This document shows positions 12,701 through 20,154 of a stretch of 64,000 nucleotides of DNA, piece by piece. The notes under the pieces are model-generated. The model ran no database searches, was not told the origin of the DNA, and was given only the letters and a program-made list of their open reading frames with translations. The stretch comes from Candidula unifasciata (taxonomy: Eukaryota; Mollusca; Gastropoda; Stylommatophora; Geomitridae), in the NCBI GenBank assembly GCA_905116865.2, contig CAJHNH020002773.1, positions 1,635,729-1,699,728 of the forward strand, given 5' to 3'. Position 1 is the first letter of the stretch, and each line of letters begins with the position of its first letter. The position numbers and the translations under genes are program-made.

Positions 12701-15700
12701 GCTACTGGCGCCATCAGAATTGGAATTCTGCTTGGCTGCTGAAGATGGGGACGGAGCACTTACTGGATTGTCCCAGTTCTTAAGTGAAATACCCTCATCT
12801 TCTTAACTTCCACAAAATGGAGAAGACACAGAAAGACTCACAGGCAAAAATATCGTCAACACTGTACAGACTAGGCTAGTGGATAACGATGAATCTCTGA
12901 CACTCAACACGATTGCGTGACATGGGAGTAAAGCATGGTGAAGCACGTCTAAGCCACCTTCGAGGCCAAGATAGGAGACACTATAACCCACTTCTCATGG
13001 GAACAATTAGTAGAAGTACCTTGAAGTGACTGCTGCATCGGAGGACTGAGCACGCATGGGAATGCCCAATGTGCCGTGATGTTGATTGTGATAACATAAC
13101 ATAACATAACATAACATAACATAACATAACATAACATAACATAACATAACATAACATAACATAACATAACATAACATAACATAACATAACATAACATAAC
13201 AGACTCACCTTAAAGCCAAGGGCTAGAGGAAGACACTTTGACTGTGTAGCCTTGGCAACCGTCGGCGCCAGCTGGTCCAGACAGAGCAAGGGGCAGCCTT
13301 GGTCCTGCGCCAGGGAGATGATGTGGTCAACTGTTATAGCCGGTGTTGCTTGACCGGAGATTAACACACATGCCAGTTCATCCCTCTCCAATGCCCTAAA
13401 CACGCCAGATGTGCCGACCTCTAACTGTGACCTGTTAAAATTCATGACAAAATGTAATAATTATAGCGATCTTAAAATCTCAAGTATTTTTTTGGGGGGG
13501 GGGGGGGGGATGTCTATACCCTAACAGTAGAATGCACCCGGCCTCCAGGCAATGGGTACCAGAGTTAACACTCTGGGGTAAATGGAGGAGCATCGCTGTA
13601 GCTACGGAGTTACGTGGGGACGGCGACACAGGCGGACAGTTTCTTATCAGCTGTCTGTACTGGTGGCAGACCACTTATGGTTTATAACTGTGTGCAATGA
13701 CGCTGGTTCATATCTCCCGACTTTACCTTTTGGTTACAGAATATAAATCATCTGGCCACTTCCATGACACATTTATTCCTGTGAAATTAATGTGCTTAAT
13801 TAAATTAAGGCTCTATATTGATTATTTCCCATCTTGCCTAGAGCATCCAGTGCCAAATCTGTTACTGAAAGAGTGAAGCCCAAATTTTTGACGTGTCCGT
13901 TCCCTGTGTGGGTTCGGGGGCCCCATCGTGGGGAAAACAAGAATAGACCCACTGCCTCCCTAAAAGCATGTCGTAAGAGTCGACTAATTGGGGAGCTTCC
14001 TTTGAAGTTGGAGTGCATCTGCTGGAGAGGCAAGGAACCAACAGTCTGTATTCAAGAGAATGAGATCTGTAAAACTGATGCACACGCAACACTCAGGTTC
14101 TGGAGCAGGACTGCAGTTCAGTAGTGGACGAGCAACCAGAACCTTCCGCCAGAATTTACAGCTGGTGAACGTGAAGAAGAAGAAGAAGACGTGTCTGTGA
14201 TCACTTGGGATTCGCAATGATTGCTGTCTGAGACTGGATATCAGTCAGTGATTCAAATTCATCGCAAACAAGTCACCTGAGAGGCGAGGAATCGACGGGC
14301 AGCACACAAAAAAATCATATCTGTAAAATGGATGTGCGGGTAAAATGTAAGTTCTTGAACACGACTGAAGTCCAGAAGTAGATGAACAATCAAGACTTTC
14401 TGATAAAGTTTACAGCCAGTAAACACTAAGTAAAAAAAAGTACAACCATCTACTTTCAGGCTGGCAAGTGAACATGGCTCCCACATCAACAAAAGGACAG
14501 AGCAAACAAACATACAGCGACAGACAAGATCAAGTAAACATAGAAGGATGAAGAGAGTGAAAGAATAACAGAAACACACACCTGATTCTGGCTTTCTCAG
14601 ACTTATCATCCACTGCAGACTTTTTAACATGCTTGACAATGTTCACACCACCTGTTAACTTCCTGAAAGTAAACAGACATTATTCTTGTGTAGCTTTTGC
14701 CTCCTTAGCTTTTTAGACTTTAATGAAAAATATCTTATGCAATAAATTGCTCTCATTTAATGTCAGAAAGAGGGTGCTAAATGTTACATAGAACCTGTTC
14801 TGCTGTGTGGCAGCAAATCTTGGAATGTCACTGAATAAATTAAGAAGAATTTGGAAGCAACAGAGAAGTGGTTTTTAAGACGAATGTTACAAATACCTTG
14901 GAGGGCCAGAGAAATTAACAATGACTGCTTGTAAGAGGCTTATGAAAGTAGATCTCTATATACAACAATAAGAAAGGAACAAACACTGTTCTTTGGCCAT
15001 ATAATGAGAAGAGAGACATTGGAGAACATCGTGACAACTGGAAAGATCAGTGGAAAGAGGGGTAGAGGCAGACCAGGAGAGATGATGCTGGATGGGCTGA
15101 AACGATGGCATGGAGGGATATCATCAAGAGAGCTGTTCTAGTCAACCAGGGATTGTGATCTGTGGAGGCGCATGAGTGCCTACGTCAGTTAGCAGGGCAC
15201 ATGATGATAAGCTTTTGCTGTTTCAGTGAAACAAGAGGTAAGCAAATGTGGCTGCTGCCAGAATAGACAAGCATTAGAAAAAAATAGTATAAGTAGAAAG
15301 TCTTTGCTATGGAATACAGGTAAAAAAAAACTATAAAATTTTTTTTAAAAAAAATTATTAAGTGGCTGTAAATTAAAACTTTAAAAGCATGATACTGAAT
15401 TACGAATCGACATCATAACACACCGTGCATACCCAGAGGTGCTCCATCTCCCAGAGCAAATGTCTTAAGATGTAGATGTTAACTATTCCCGTAGCACACT
15501 GATTATAAAAACATCATTCTCTTCCTCTCATACGATCCTCCTTGCCAGATCCAGACCTAACTCCTCGGTCACTCATCCTTAAGCTATTCGTTACACAATG
15601 GTCTTCAGATTGACTCCTTTGTCCAGTGTGAGTGTTCCTGCAGCTATCCCTTTACTAGCCAGAAAATCTGCTCTTTCATTTCCTCGCACTCCTGCACATC

Positions 15701-16584
15701 CTGGACAGTATATCCACGTGATTCCCTGCAATGTTGGCGTACTGATTCATGGTATCCACTCATGTCCATTTTGAACCTTCCGCAGTGCCGACTGAGAATC
15801 AGACACTATAATTTCTCGGGAAACTCTGTTTTCTGCTAATTCAGAGCTACGGTGATTGCCTTCACTTCTACCCTAGTGCTTGACGTTGCAGTTTGCATTT
15901 TATCACAATCTGTTCCACATGATATTTGTATGACAGACTGTAATCAAATGTCAAAAGCAAGTATTCTAACCTTACCCTTCTTTGGACATTTATACCCTTT
16001 AAGGATATGCTAGGCATGTGTTGTTTAAAGAGCCCCATAAAACACTGGCTTTCTCACCGTTTGCCCTTGACAGAAAAGTGTGACAGAAATTACAACATCT
16101 TGCTGTTGTTTTGTTACCTAGTAATAACGTAACCCAATCCAAGATGAATGGTCATTCATACATTTAAGCAATAATGTAGATAAAGATAGGGGAAGTGATA
16201 GATGATTAATTTTGATCCTGACTCTCCGATATGCTGCCATTAAATCTTAACATACGTATACACACACACACAAAACTTACTCTGTCAGTTTCATAAGAAT
16301 AGAACCTTCCACTTCCTTCGTAACTCTCGGCCTGGCAAAGGAAAAGAAATTTGTTAAAGTGAACTGTTGCTGCATTCGTTAGTCTACATCTTTTTGCCTT
16401 GCTCTGAAAAGTATCACCACTATTTAGCTGAATCTGCAATTTGTCTTCCGCTATGAAGGTTGTGGGTTCATTTCACGGAAGTATCATTTAGTTCACAGCA
16501 TCAATTTTTATGAAGATCCCTGTAGTACTACAGCTACCTAGTTCGTGCTTTGTGAAACGCTCTTGGCATGCAGCTAACTGTTCT

Positions 16585-16626
<42 letters not shown>

Positions 16627-16670
16627 GAGAGAGAGAGGGTAGAGAGAGAGAGGGTAGAGAGAGAGAGGGT

Positions 16671-16747
<77 letters not shown>

Positions 16748-18853
16748 TCCATGTGGAGTCATGTGGAATAAAACCTGGTGCAATGAAGTCGATACTCTTG
16801 ACTTTTTAAACTTTTAATTCAGCTATATCTGAATATACTTTAGCATGGCTATCAATTAAGTTTACCAGGGGCTTAAAGGATCGCCCTGAGCCCCAGCATA
16901 ACTGCCTTTATTTTACCACTTTTGCGGGGTAAGCACGGGGGTCTTTGAACCTGAGGATTTATGGCTGCATGACTATTGCTGTCGCCACGACTGTCCAGGT
17001 CAGGATTTTATTTAGCCCCTGAAAAAAAAATCCTGCAGCCTTATCAAGGATTCGAGCCAGGGTCTTCCGCCTAAGAGCGCAGCATTCTAACTGTTTGGTC
17101 AGAATAGAAATACCAATAATACTGGCAATGGTGCCTGGAGCCCCTCTGTGAGCAGGAAGTTGAACAGCCCTGTACTAGAGTATCCTTCATATACAGACCT
17201 CTGAACTGTCACATGTTAAAATATGCCTTATGCCAGTGATTCCCAAACTGGGACATTTTTTACCGGAAAAAAAAACACTGCGACTAATAAAAGTGCGAGT
17301 GGAAGACCTCGGAAAATATGGAGTGATGGCATTAAGAACAGCCTTACAGACAGAACATCAGTCTTAATAGTGCTCTTGACAGAGCTCATCAACAAACATT
17401 ACATCTCCCCCCAACACTTCGATGAGGTAAAAGGTGGAAGAGAAGAAGTAGAAGACTAAGAAAGGTTTGGGTGTTGTCCTTGCACGGCGACGGCCGCTTA
17501 GTCGGAGTTCAGTTACCTGGCTGCAGTGCAATTACTTTGAATTACGGAGTGGACAAGGCACGAATCACAACACAAAGTAAGTTCTTGTGACGCAAGACTT
17601 TGTGGCCACGGATGTGACTAACCCTCACCCAAACCCTAACCCTACCCCTAAATATGTCATTTGTGTCGTTCCCTCTTTTCCACTCCGTAATTGCACTGCA
17701 GTCAGGGGACTGAACTCGGACTAAGCGGCCGTCCGTCCCCGTCCAACTAGCGACCGTTATTGCAAGGAGAGCCAGTTTGGGAAACCCTGCTTTATGCAAT
17801 AAATCTGTGCGTGTATGACTAGCTTATCATGACTGACTACTTTCTTTCATCCTTATTAACTGACTGGTTTTCTCATCTGAGCTGGTATCTGAAGTTTTGT
17901 CAACCCATGACTCAAAGAGACGCATTTTGGATGATGAACCATGATGATGATGAGTAGCGACTACAGTTTCGGAAATTTGCGATCTTTTTGGCAATTTCCG
18001 TTACCATGGAAACCGTTTAAAACTTGTTTCGGAAATGTCGGCTGGGGTTTCGGGATGGGTCCTAATCTCTCATGAAATTTTGCAATTGGTGTGATTTTCA
18101 CCCGCTATAAATGGCTGAAAAAGACGGGAACGAACCCGATTAACAGCGCATGTCTACGACAGCCGGACGTCCTCTGTTTTTCTGTTACATCCGTTTGATT
18201 GAAAATAGAGGTAAGTATTCAAAGTTGGCTTTAGGCCTTAAACATTACCAGATATGGTAATGCTAGTTATAATTGAATTCTCCGTCCAATTTTACATTTG
18301 TATATAAAATTTCTTTCCTGTTTATGGCTGTTTAGATTTACAGTGAAATTTTTTCAGGCAAACGCTAATATGTGGCTGTATCTGAGAAAAATTGTCTGCC
18401 ATCTCGTCCAATGAAAACAAAGCAAAAACGAAAGTTGCGCAGTTTGGTTGCGCAGAGAAAACCTTGTTTCTCAGACACAAGTTTTAGTCTGTTTTTTTAC
18501 ATCTCATCTCCACATCAAAAACCTACATATCTCAGCTCAGAAATGACATACAAGGCTAAATGAGGTACCATTGGAAAGAGATTGTTTACAGCTATCTAAC
18601 TGTGCTGGTTTTATTGGTGTTAAGGGCATTTTAAAAATTTGAAAGTAACTATGAAGAGATGACTTACCACACCAGAATATTTTATCATCACAACCACCTC
18701 TAAAAAAAATAACTGACAGACTTTTATGACTTACCATTCCTGAGAAACTGGACAAAGAATGTTTTTACGTGTAACTTTTGGTGTTTTTTCTTTCAAAGAC
18801 ATAGTACTTAGATTGGCTTTCCTCCGAGAGGCAGGGATCGTGGGCGCCGCCAT
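2149..18853 (-). CDS. RPP38: RPP38-like RNase P/MRP subunit with two L7Ae-like domains (9-exon gene)
   Basis: Nine exons join in phase: 18853-18735, 16331-16281, 14662-14582, 13431-13209, 10672-10518, 9125-9072, 7089-6973, 6322-6094 and 3723-2149. They total 2604 nt, or 867 residues plus stop. Seen: residues 84-158 are an L7Ae-like domain with the RPP38 signature RALERDEL; residues 268-343 are a second L7Ae-like domain (FLERGKYEVVLVSEQVTP); residues 245-262 are very lysine-rich; the C-terminus has an I-x-x-M-V-x-N-P-x-K motif followed by poly-lysine, like the end of vertebrate RPP38. Known: RPP38 is a nuclear/nucleolar protein of RNase P and RNase MRP that binds a kink-turn in their RNA. Odd: vertebrate RPP38 is about 283 residues with one L7Ae domain, and the usual G-x-N-E kink-turn residues are G-T-S-G and G-K-R-T here. 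Inferred: a lineage-specific expanded orthologue. All splice sites are GT-AG. Family assignment is confident; function of the second domain is unknown. Confidence 0.85.
2345..2960 (-). repeat. Four ~50-residue protein repeats inside RPP38-like exon 9
   Basis: Units start near 2958, 2808, 2649 and 2496, spaced 150-159 nt, always a multiple of three. Consensus start: E-T-P-F-F-x-L-C-(R/K)-S-G-N-P-V-S, followed by (V/I)-E-P-V-Q-Q-K and an acidic/lysine stretch. The GIDFLSL block after the last unit looks like a fifth, shortened start. It could be a short-linear-motif repeat; no known domain is recognised. Confidence 0.8.
4048..4290 (-). repeat. Dispersed R-element copy
   Basis: Near-complete antisense copy of the R family: CCGGCTGTAAACTCAGGC, then CAGACTGTTGGTTTCTC, then AGGCAGTGGCTCTATTC. 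Confidence 0.7.
4760..5206 (+). repeat. 22-bp minisatellite grown inside an R-element
   Basis: An antisense R-element begins at about 4760 (CAGAAAGTTCTAGTTTGTC) and turns at its own ATCTGTGTTACAGATCTGGC word into about 16 tandem 22-bp copies, mostly exact, with CAT/CTT variants. No R-element continuation is seen on the far side. Its three open plus-strand frames are repeat artefacts. Confidence 0.9.
5290..5420 (+). repeat. Dispersed R-element, 5' part
   Basis: Reads CCGTGTGGGTTCCTGGGCCC through AAGAGTCGACTAATGGGG to GTGCATCTG, the 5' half of the R family, cut off by the adjacent retroelement relic. Confidence 0.65.
5420..5800 (-). mobile_element. Retroelement RNase H-domain relic
   Basis: On the minus strand it reads MQGHAGVQGNERADCLADTA, the C-terminal end of an RNase HI domain (G-H-x-G-x-x-G-N-E-x-A-D). 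It is followed by a tail ending INQHRTGVISRFTLVELLRR. This arrangement is typical of RNase H-bearing non-LTR elements of molluscs. Truncated at both ends. Confidence 0.8.
5790..5965 (+). repeat. Dispersed R-element, 3' part
   Basis: Reads GTGCATCTGTCTGAGAG through CAGAACTTTCTGC to GTGAATGCGAA, the 3' half of the R family. Confidence 0.65.
6094..6322 (-). CDS. RPP38: RPP38-like exon 8: second L7Ae-like domain
   Basis: 229-nt exon (residues 267-343) from TATTACAG to GTAGTT. It reads QQFDIGKRTVAAFLERGKY, then EVVLVSEQVTP, a central helix, CPVVVLPGLVDAL, and a closing strand FSVLALK. It aligns end to end with exon 4: Q-x-(L/F)-(E/D)-(V/I)-G, then LER, then VL(I/V)S-x-Q-x-TP, then LAL-x-x-K. It has the same phase entry type and nearly the same length (229 against 223 nt), which suggests exon duplication followed by divergence. 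Confidence 0.82.
6455..6660. repeat. Pyrimidine-rich low-complexity tract
   Basis: About 200 bp of C/T-rich sequence on the plus strand including a C-homopolymer near 6471-6482. It lies in an RPP38-like intron; open frames here are compositional. Confidence 0.7.
6685..6870 (+). repeat. Dispersed R-element, 3' part
   Basis: Reads GTGCATCTGCTGAGAAACC through GTGGACGAACAACCAGAAC to GTGAACGCAAAGAAGAAG, with the family's GAA tail. Confidence 0.65.
6973..7089 (-). CDS. RPP38: RPP38-like exon 7 (lysine-rich segment, residues 228-267)
   Basis: 117-nt exon between TATTTTCAG and GTAAGT. It contains SKKKKRRKKQKLKDLFERAF, a probable nuclear/nucleolar localisation signal followed by a short helix. The helix leads into the second L7Ae-like domain just as KARI precedes the first. 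Confidence 0.8.
7186..7440 (-). mobile_element. tRNA-derived SINE, family S1
   Basis: On the minus strand the head near 7437-7365 reads GCCGCCGTGGCGTAGCAG (A box) and GGGTTCGGGTCC (B box). The body has GTCGACCCAGCCTTGAG and GGAAGTAAAGGCGAC, and the 3' end GCCCTATATGCC. It matches the 52.6-kb copy closely. Confidence 0.8.
7440..8550. other. RPP38-like intron, little recognised
   Basis: No repeat family was recognised. A CpG-containing patch with AAGATGGCGGCCGC (7764-7777) looks YY1-like but has no gene beside it. A 128-codon minus-strand frame at 7807-8193 has no family resemblance and is not called. Confidence 0.4.
8555..8965 (-). mobile_element. Retroelement RNase H-region relic
   Basis: On the minus strand it contains ADSQSML-type words, a CATGCCGGTGTG block, and a 3' end near 8565 (AGCACTTATGGTAATG). 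It is homologous to copies at 11735, 54365 and 57520. Frameshifted throughout. Confidence 0.6.
9072..9125 (-). CDS. RPP38: RPP38-like exon 6 (residues 210-228)
   Basis: 54-nt exon between CTCCACAG and GTGAGT, both phases 2. It reads PLQINAEAGKDILELLKK, a probable amphipathic helix. Its support is the exact phase closure with both neighbours and good splice sites. Confidence 0.7.
9235..9325 (-). repeat. Dispersed R-element, short fragment
   Basis: Carries the family end words: a CATGCT block, a TTCTACCCCTGTCCCC block, and GGGACCCAGAACCCACAT. Confidence 0.45.
9345..9445 (+). repeat. Fragment of the foldback-repeat family
   Basis: Shares TTTGCTGTATCTCGTCAGGT and a following GAAGCAGTTA block with the arms at 30.3 and 31.2 kb. 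Confidence 0.5.
9530..9765 (-). mobile_element. Probable LINE RT C-terminal relic
   Basis: On the minus strand: GRQCQQTEYHSKQGC-like sequence following a G-R-x-x-R-P-C block. It resembles the GRGRPR tail of the other relics but is very degraded. Confidence 0.35.
9790..10030 (-). mobile_element. tRNA-derived SINE, family S3 (second copy)
   Basis: Shares TAGTAGTTTGCCACTGCTTT, GATCTAACCCGGCACCCC and CTAACTCACAGACAC with the 380-640 copy, in the same order and orientation. Confidence 0.6.
10120..10400 (+). mobile_element. Retroelement RNase H-tail relic
   Basis: Reads NKQADILANSTTGQCLPWRK then LDITNWKEKARDEWRQMISA. A second partial KQADIL copy sits about 65 bp upstream, so the segment is partly duplicated. 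Frameshifted. Confidence 0.6.
10518..10672 (-). CDS. RPP38: RPP38-like exon 5 (linker, residues 159-210)
   Basis: 155-nt exon between TTTGCAG and GTAACAG. It encodes a polar Ser/Thr/Gln-rich linker (start KIDNSHSEFAEVISLVQ, end LGKTNKNR) with no recognised domain, separating the two L7Ae-like domains. Confidence 0.78.
10690..10980 (-). mobile_element. tRNA-derived SINE, family S1
   Basis: Head at 10978-10905: GCGTCCGTGGCTAAGGCG (A box) and GCGATCGAAACCC (B box). Body GTCGACCCAGCCTAAAATGG; 3' end GCGCCGAAAGGCGTGAAAAG with a GTAAA-repeat tail (10695-10707). Confidence 0.85.
11035..11215 (-). repeat. Dispersed R-element, internally deleted
   Basis: Has CACCAGCTGTAAACCCGGGC, then CAGGACCTGAGTTTTGATG, then directly CGACATGCTTGTTGGGGC. 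The middle third is missing. Confidence 0.65.
11735..12010 (-). mobile_element. Retroelement RNase H C-terminal relic
   Basis: Minus-strand frame ending KMGTERLWECPECYDINS, a Cys-pair tail typical of this RNase H retroelement family. It begins near MHSTQKLGDETANRSLRSEE. Confidence 0.7.
12180..12800 (+). mobile_element. Retroelement RNase H-domain relic
   Basis: Reads [19 protein letters not shown] (the RNase H strand-helix with the catalytic Glu region), then frameshifted NEQVDRPAGSAPPGGKLMH-like sequence. It lies head to head with the minus-strand relic at 11735-12010. Confidence 0.7.
13091..13200 (-). repeat. (ATAAC)22 microsatellite at the exon 4 donor
   Basis: 110 bp of perfect five-base repeat. 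On the gene's strand it is (GTTAT)22, starting right after GTGAGTCT, eight bases past the exon 4 splice junction. Confidence 0.97.
13209..13431 (-). CDS. RPP38: RPP38-like exon 4: first L7Ae-like domain
   Basis: A whole L7Ae/L30e fold in one exon (residues 84-158). Order seen: SQLEVGTSGVFRALERDEL, then a hydrophobic strand ACVLISGQATPA, an HIISLAQDQGCP helix/turn, and a terminal strand LPLALGFK. This matches the vertebrate RPP38 core (helix with RALERREL, strand ending LALAFK). The usual N-E pair after the first glycine is S-G here. The donor is GTGAGT, and a GTTAT array begins eight bases into the intron. Confidence 0.88.
13900..14190 (+). repeat. Dispersed R-element, near full length
   Basis: GTGTGGGTTCGGGGGCCCC, AAGAGTCGACTAATTGGGG, GAGGCAAGGAACCAACAG, GAACCTTCCGCCAG, then GTGAACGTGAAGAAGAAG. 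Confidence 0.8.
14265..14445 (+). repeat. Dispersed R-element, 3' half
   Basis: Starts at CACCTGAGAGGCGAGGAATC and ends TTACAGCCAGTAAACAC, directly after another copy in the same orientation. Confidence 0.65.
14582..14662 (-). CDS. RPP38: RPP38-like exon 3 (residues 57-84)
   Basis: 81-nt exon, phase 2 to phase 2, preceded by TTTACTTTCAG and followed by GTGTGT. It encodes a basic linker (VKHVKKSAVDDKSEKARI) leading into the first L7Ae-like domain. Confidence 0.78.
14770..15210 (+). mobile_element. LINE RT C-terminal relic
   Basis: Nucleotide-level copy of the 1340-1780 element: CTTGGAATGTCACTGAATAA, AATACCTTGGAGGGCCAGAG, ATCGTGACAACTGGAAAGAT, then GGGGTAGAGGCAGACC. Many stops. Confidence 0.75.
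15385..15935 (-). mobile_element. Degraded retroelement RNase H relic
   Basis: Starts with the family 3' end (GAATCGACATCATAACACACC) and contains TTTCATTTCCTCGCACTCCT (G-V-R-G-N-E on the minus strand) and GACTGAGAATCAGAC (the D-S catalytic block). Confidence 0.6.
16281..16331 (-). CDS. RPP38: RPP38-like exon 2 (residues 40-57)
   Basis: Short 51-nt exon between TTTGCCAG and GTAAGT. It completes the Trp codon split with exon 1 and reads PRVTKEVEGSILMKLTE. It aligns by eye with the N-terminal helix of vertebrate RPP38 (a Trp followed by an acidic stretch and I-L-x-x-L-x-x). Confidence 0.75.
16590..16742 (+). repeat. (GA)n microsatellite with GAGGGTA interruptions
   Basis: About 150 bp of GA repeat with four regularly spaced GGTA interruptions, 18 bp apart, between 16621 and 16673. 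Confidence 0.97.
16865..17105 (-). mobile_element. tRNA-derived SINE, family S5
   Basis: On the minus strand the head near 17100-17035 ends in a B box GGCTCGAATCC. The body includes GGGCTAAATAAAATCCTGAC. A partial relative is at about 44335-44470. Confidence 0.55.
17234..17789. mobile_element. Non-autonomous hAT-like DNA transposon with 8-bp target duplication
   Basis: Left end CAGTGATTCCCAAACTGGGA; right end, read inward, CAGGGTTTCCCAAACTGGCT. These are classic hAT termini. Flanking 8-mers are CCTTATGC (17226-17233) and CTTTATGC (17790-17797), one mismatch. Inside, 17491-17550 and 17680-17731 form a ~55-bp inverted repeat (CGGCCGCTTAGTC). No transposase frame. A GRPRKIW-like LINE scrap lies at 17305-17335. 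Confidence 0.85.
18735..18853 (-). CDS. RPP38: RPP38-like exon 1 (start codon, residues 1-39)
   Basis: Begins MAAPTIPASRRK in a strong start context (ATG followed by GCGGCG, preceded by CCAAC). The ATGGCGGC start resembles a YY1-type initiator, common at housekeeping promoters. The exon ends in phase 2 at a GTAAGT donor. A second GTAAGTC about 60 nt further downstream is not used in this model, because any added exon would meet a stop. Confidence 0.8.
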
Positions 18854-18939
18854 GTTGGCTTCCTGACAACGTTTATTACCAAATTCGCATTAAATATTTC
18901 ACAATCATCAATAATATCCTATATCACTTCAGTTCCCTC

Positions 18940-19220
18940 CCCGTGTGGGTTCCGGGGCTCTATTATAGGGAAAACAAGAATAGACCCACAGCCTACCCAA
19001 AAGCATGTCGTAAGAATCGACTAACTGGGGGTTTCCTTCGAAGTCAGAGTGCATCTGCCTGAGAGGCAAGTAACTACCAGTCTGCATACAAATAGGTCAG
19101 ATCTGTAAAACGGATGCACACGCAACACACGTTCTGGAATAAGACTGCAGTCCAGAAGTGGATAAATAACCAGAACTTTCCGCCAGAGTTTACAGCTGGT
19201 GAACACGAAGAAGACGAAGA
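18940..19220 (+). repeat. Dispersed R-element in the intergenic region
   Basis: CCGTGTGGGTTCCGGGGCTC, CATGTCGTAAGAATCGACTA, AGAACTTTCCGCCAG, and a GAAGAAGACGAAG tail. It forms a tail-to-tail inverted pair with the next copy. Confidence 0.8.
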
Positions 19221-19254
19221 CTTCAGTACCCAAAGAAAGATTGCACAGTATCTT

Positions 19255-19530
19255 CATCTCCTTTGCGTTCACCAGCAGTAAACTCATGCGGAAGGTTTTT
19301 GTTGTTGTTCCAAGTCTTGTCTTTAGTCTTTTTCCGGAATCTGAATTTGGGTGCATATTCGTTTTACAGATTTCACTTGTGTGAATGCCGCTGGTTGCTT
19401 GCCTCTCATGCAGATGCACACAAACTTACAGACTTCGAAGGCCTCCCTAGTTCGTCGACTAAAACATTCTTGTTGGGGAGGCAGTGGGTCTCTTCTTGTT
19501 TCCCCACAATGGGACCCCGGGACCCACACA
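19255..19530 (-). repeat. Dispersed R-element, inverted partner
   Basis: Antisense copy starting GCGTTCACCAGCAGTAAACT and ending ATGGGACCCCGGGACCCACA, separated from the sense copy by about 40 bp. Confidence 0.8.
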
Positions 19531-19685
19531 CTGGGAGATTACACAATATGGTTGTTATAAAAAAAAGGAAAAAAAAATTGAAAATACACTCGAATATATG
19601 TCGATGTAGGTGATAAACAGCAGTGGTGATAAGACACACCCCTGTCTTACTCCAGATGTCACTGTGACAGGATGAGATGTTCCCT

Positions 19686-19687
19686 GA

Positions 19688-19722
<35 letters not shown>
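19686..19722 (+). repeat. (CTA)n microsatellite
   Basis: About 12 perfect CTA units directly before the S4 SINE. CTA-rich sequence resumes after the SINE, as if the SINE sits inside the tract. Confidence 0.95.
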
Positions 19723-19724
19723 GC

Positions 19725-19930
19725 GCCCGGCTCTCTAGCGGAATTGGCTAAACCGGATTTCGCGGAGACCGGGTGACGTACTCCTTGTGGTCCGGGTTCA
19801 ATCCCGGGGGTAGGCAGGAAAGCCACATTTTCTCCCAGATTTACGGTATTTACAATGGAATCAAGGCCGAAAGGTTGCGATATCCATAATACCGAGCCTA
19901 AGGGTTAACAACTCATGGCTTCTGGATACT
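19725..19930 (+). mobile_element. tRNA-derived SINE, family S4
   Basis: Head: TAGCGGAATTGGCTAAACCG (A-box region) and GGTCCGGGTTCAATCCCGGG (B box), about 55 nt apart. The body ends near CTTCTGGATACTAAAAC and a CTA tail follows. Confidence 0.7.
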
Positions 19931-19939
19931 AAAACAAAC

Positions 19940-20080
19940 AACTACTACTACTACTAAATCAACAACTACTACTACTAGTATTACTACTATTACTACTACT
20001 ACATCATCAACAACAACAAATAGTACTACTACTACTACTACTACTACTACTACGACTACTACTACTACTTCTACAGAGTT
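19940..20080 (+). repeat. Imperfect (CTA)n / (CAA)n tract
   Basis: About 140 bp of CTA units with CAA and TTA interruptions, ending roughly 150 bp before the TM9SF2 start codon. Confidence 0.9.
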
Positions 20081-20147
20081 AAATTTCGAAATTAACCATA
20101 CACGAAGAAGAAGTTCGACGACGTCTGCTATCCCAGCAGGCAACAGT

Positions 20148-20154
20148 TGACGTG
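20148..20154 (+). promoter_or_regulatory. TGACGTG, ATF6/CREB3-like site upstream of TM9SF2
   Basis: TGACGTGT lies about 80 bp upstream of the TM9SF2 start codon in the unique proximal region. Known: CREB3/CrebA and ATF6 factors bind TGACGTG-type sites and drive secretory-pathway genes. A seven-base match can occur by chance; the link to regulation is inference. Confidence 0.3.

Noticed and set aside
17628..17645. Interstitial telomere (CCCTAACCCTA)
   Set aside because: Only about two units, lying inside a hAT-like element. The similar word at about 30928 is also too short.
18660..18720. Extra RPP38-like exon between exons 1 and 2, suggested by a second GTAAGTC and a TTTTTTTTAG acceptor
   Set aside because: Both possible acceptor phases give an in-frame stop immediately, and the phase to exon 2 is already satisfied by direct joining.
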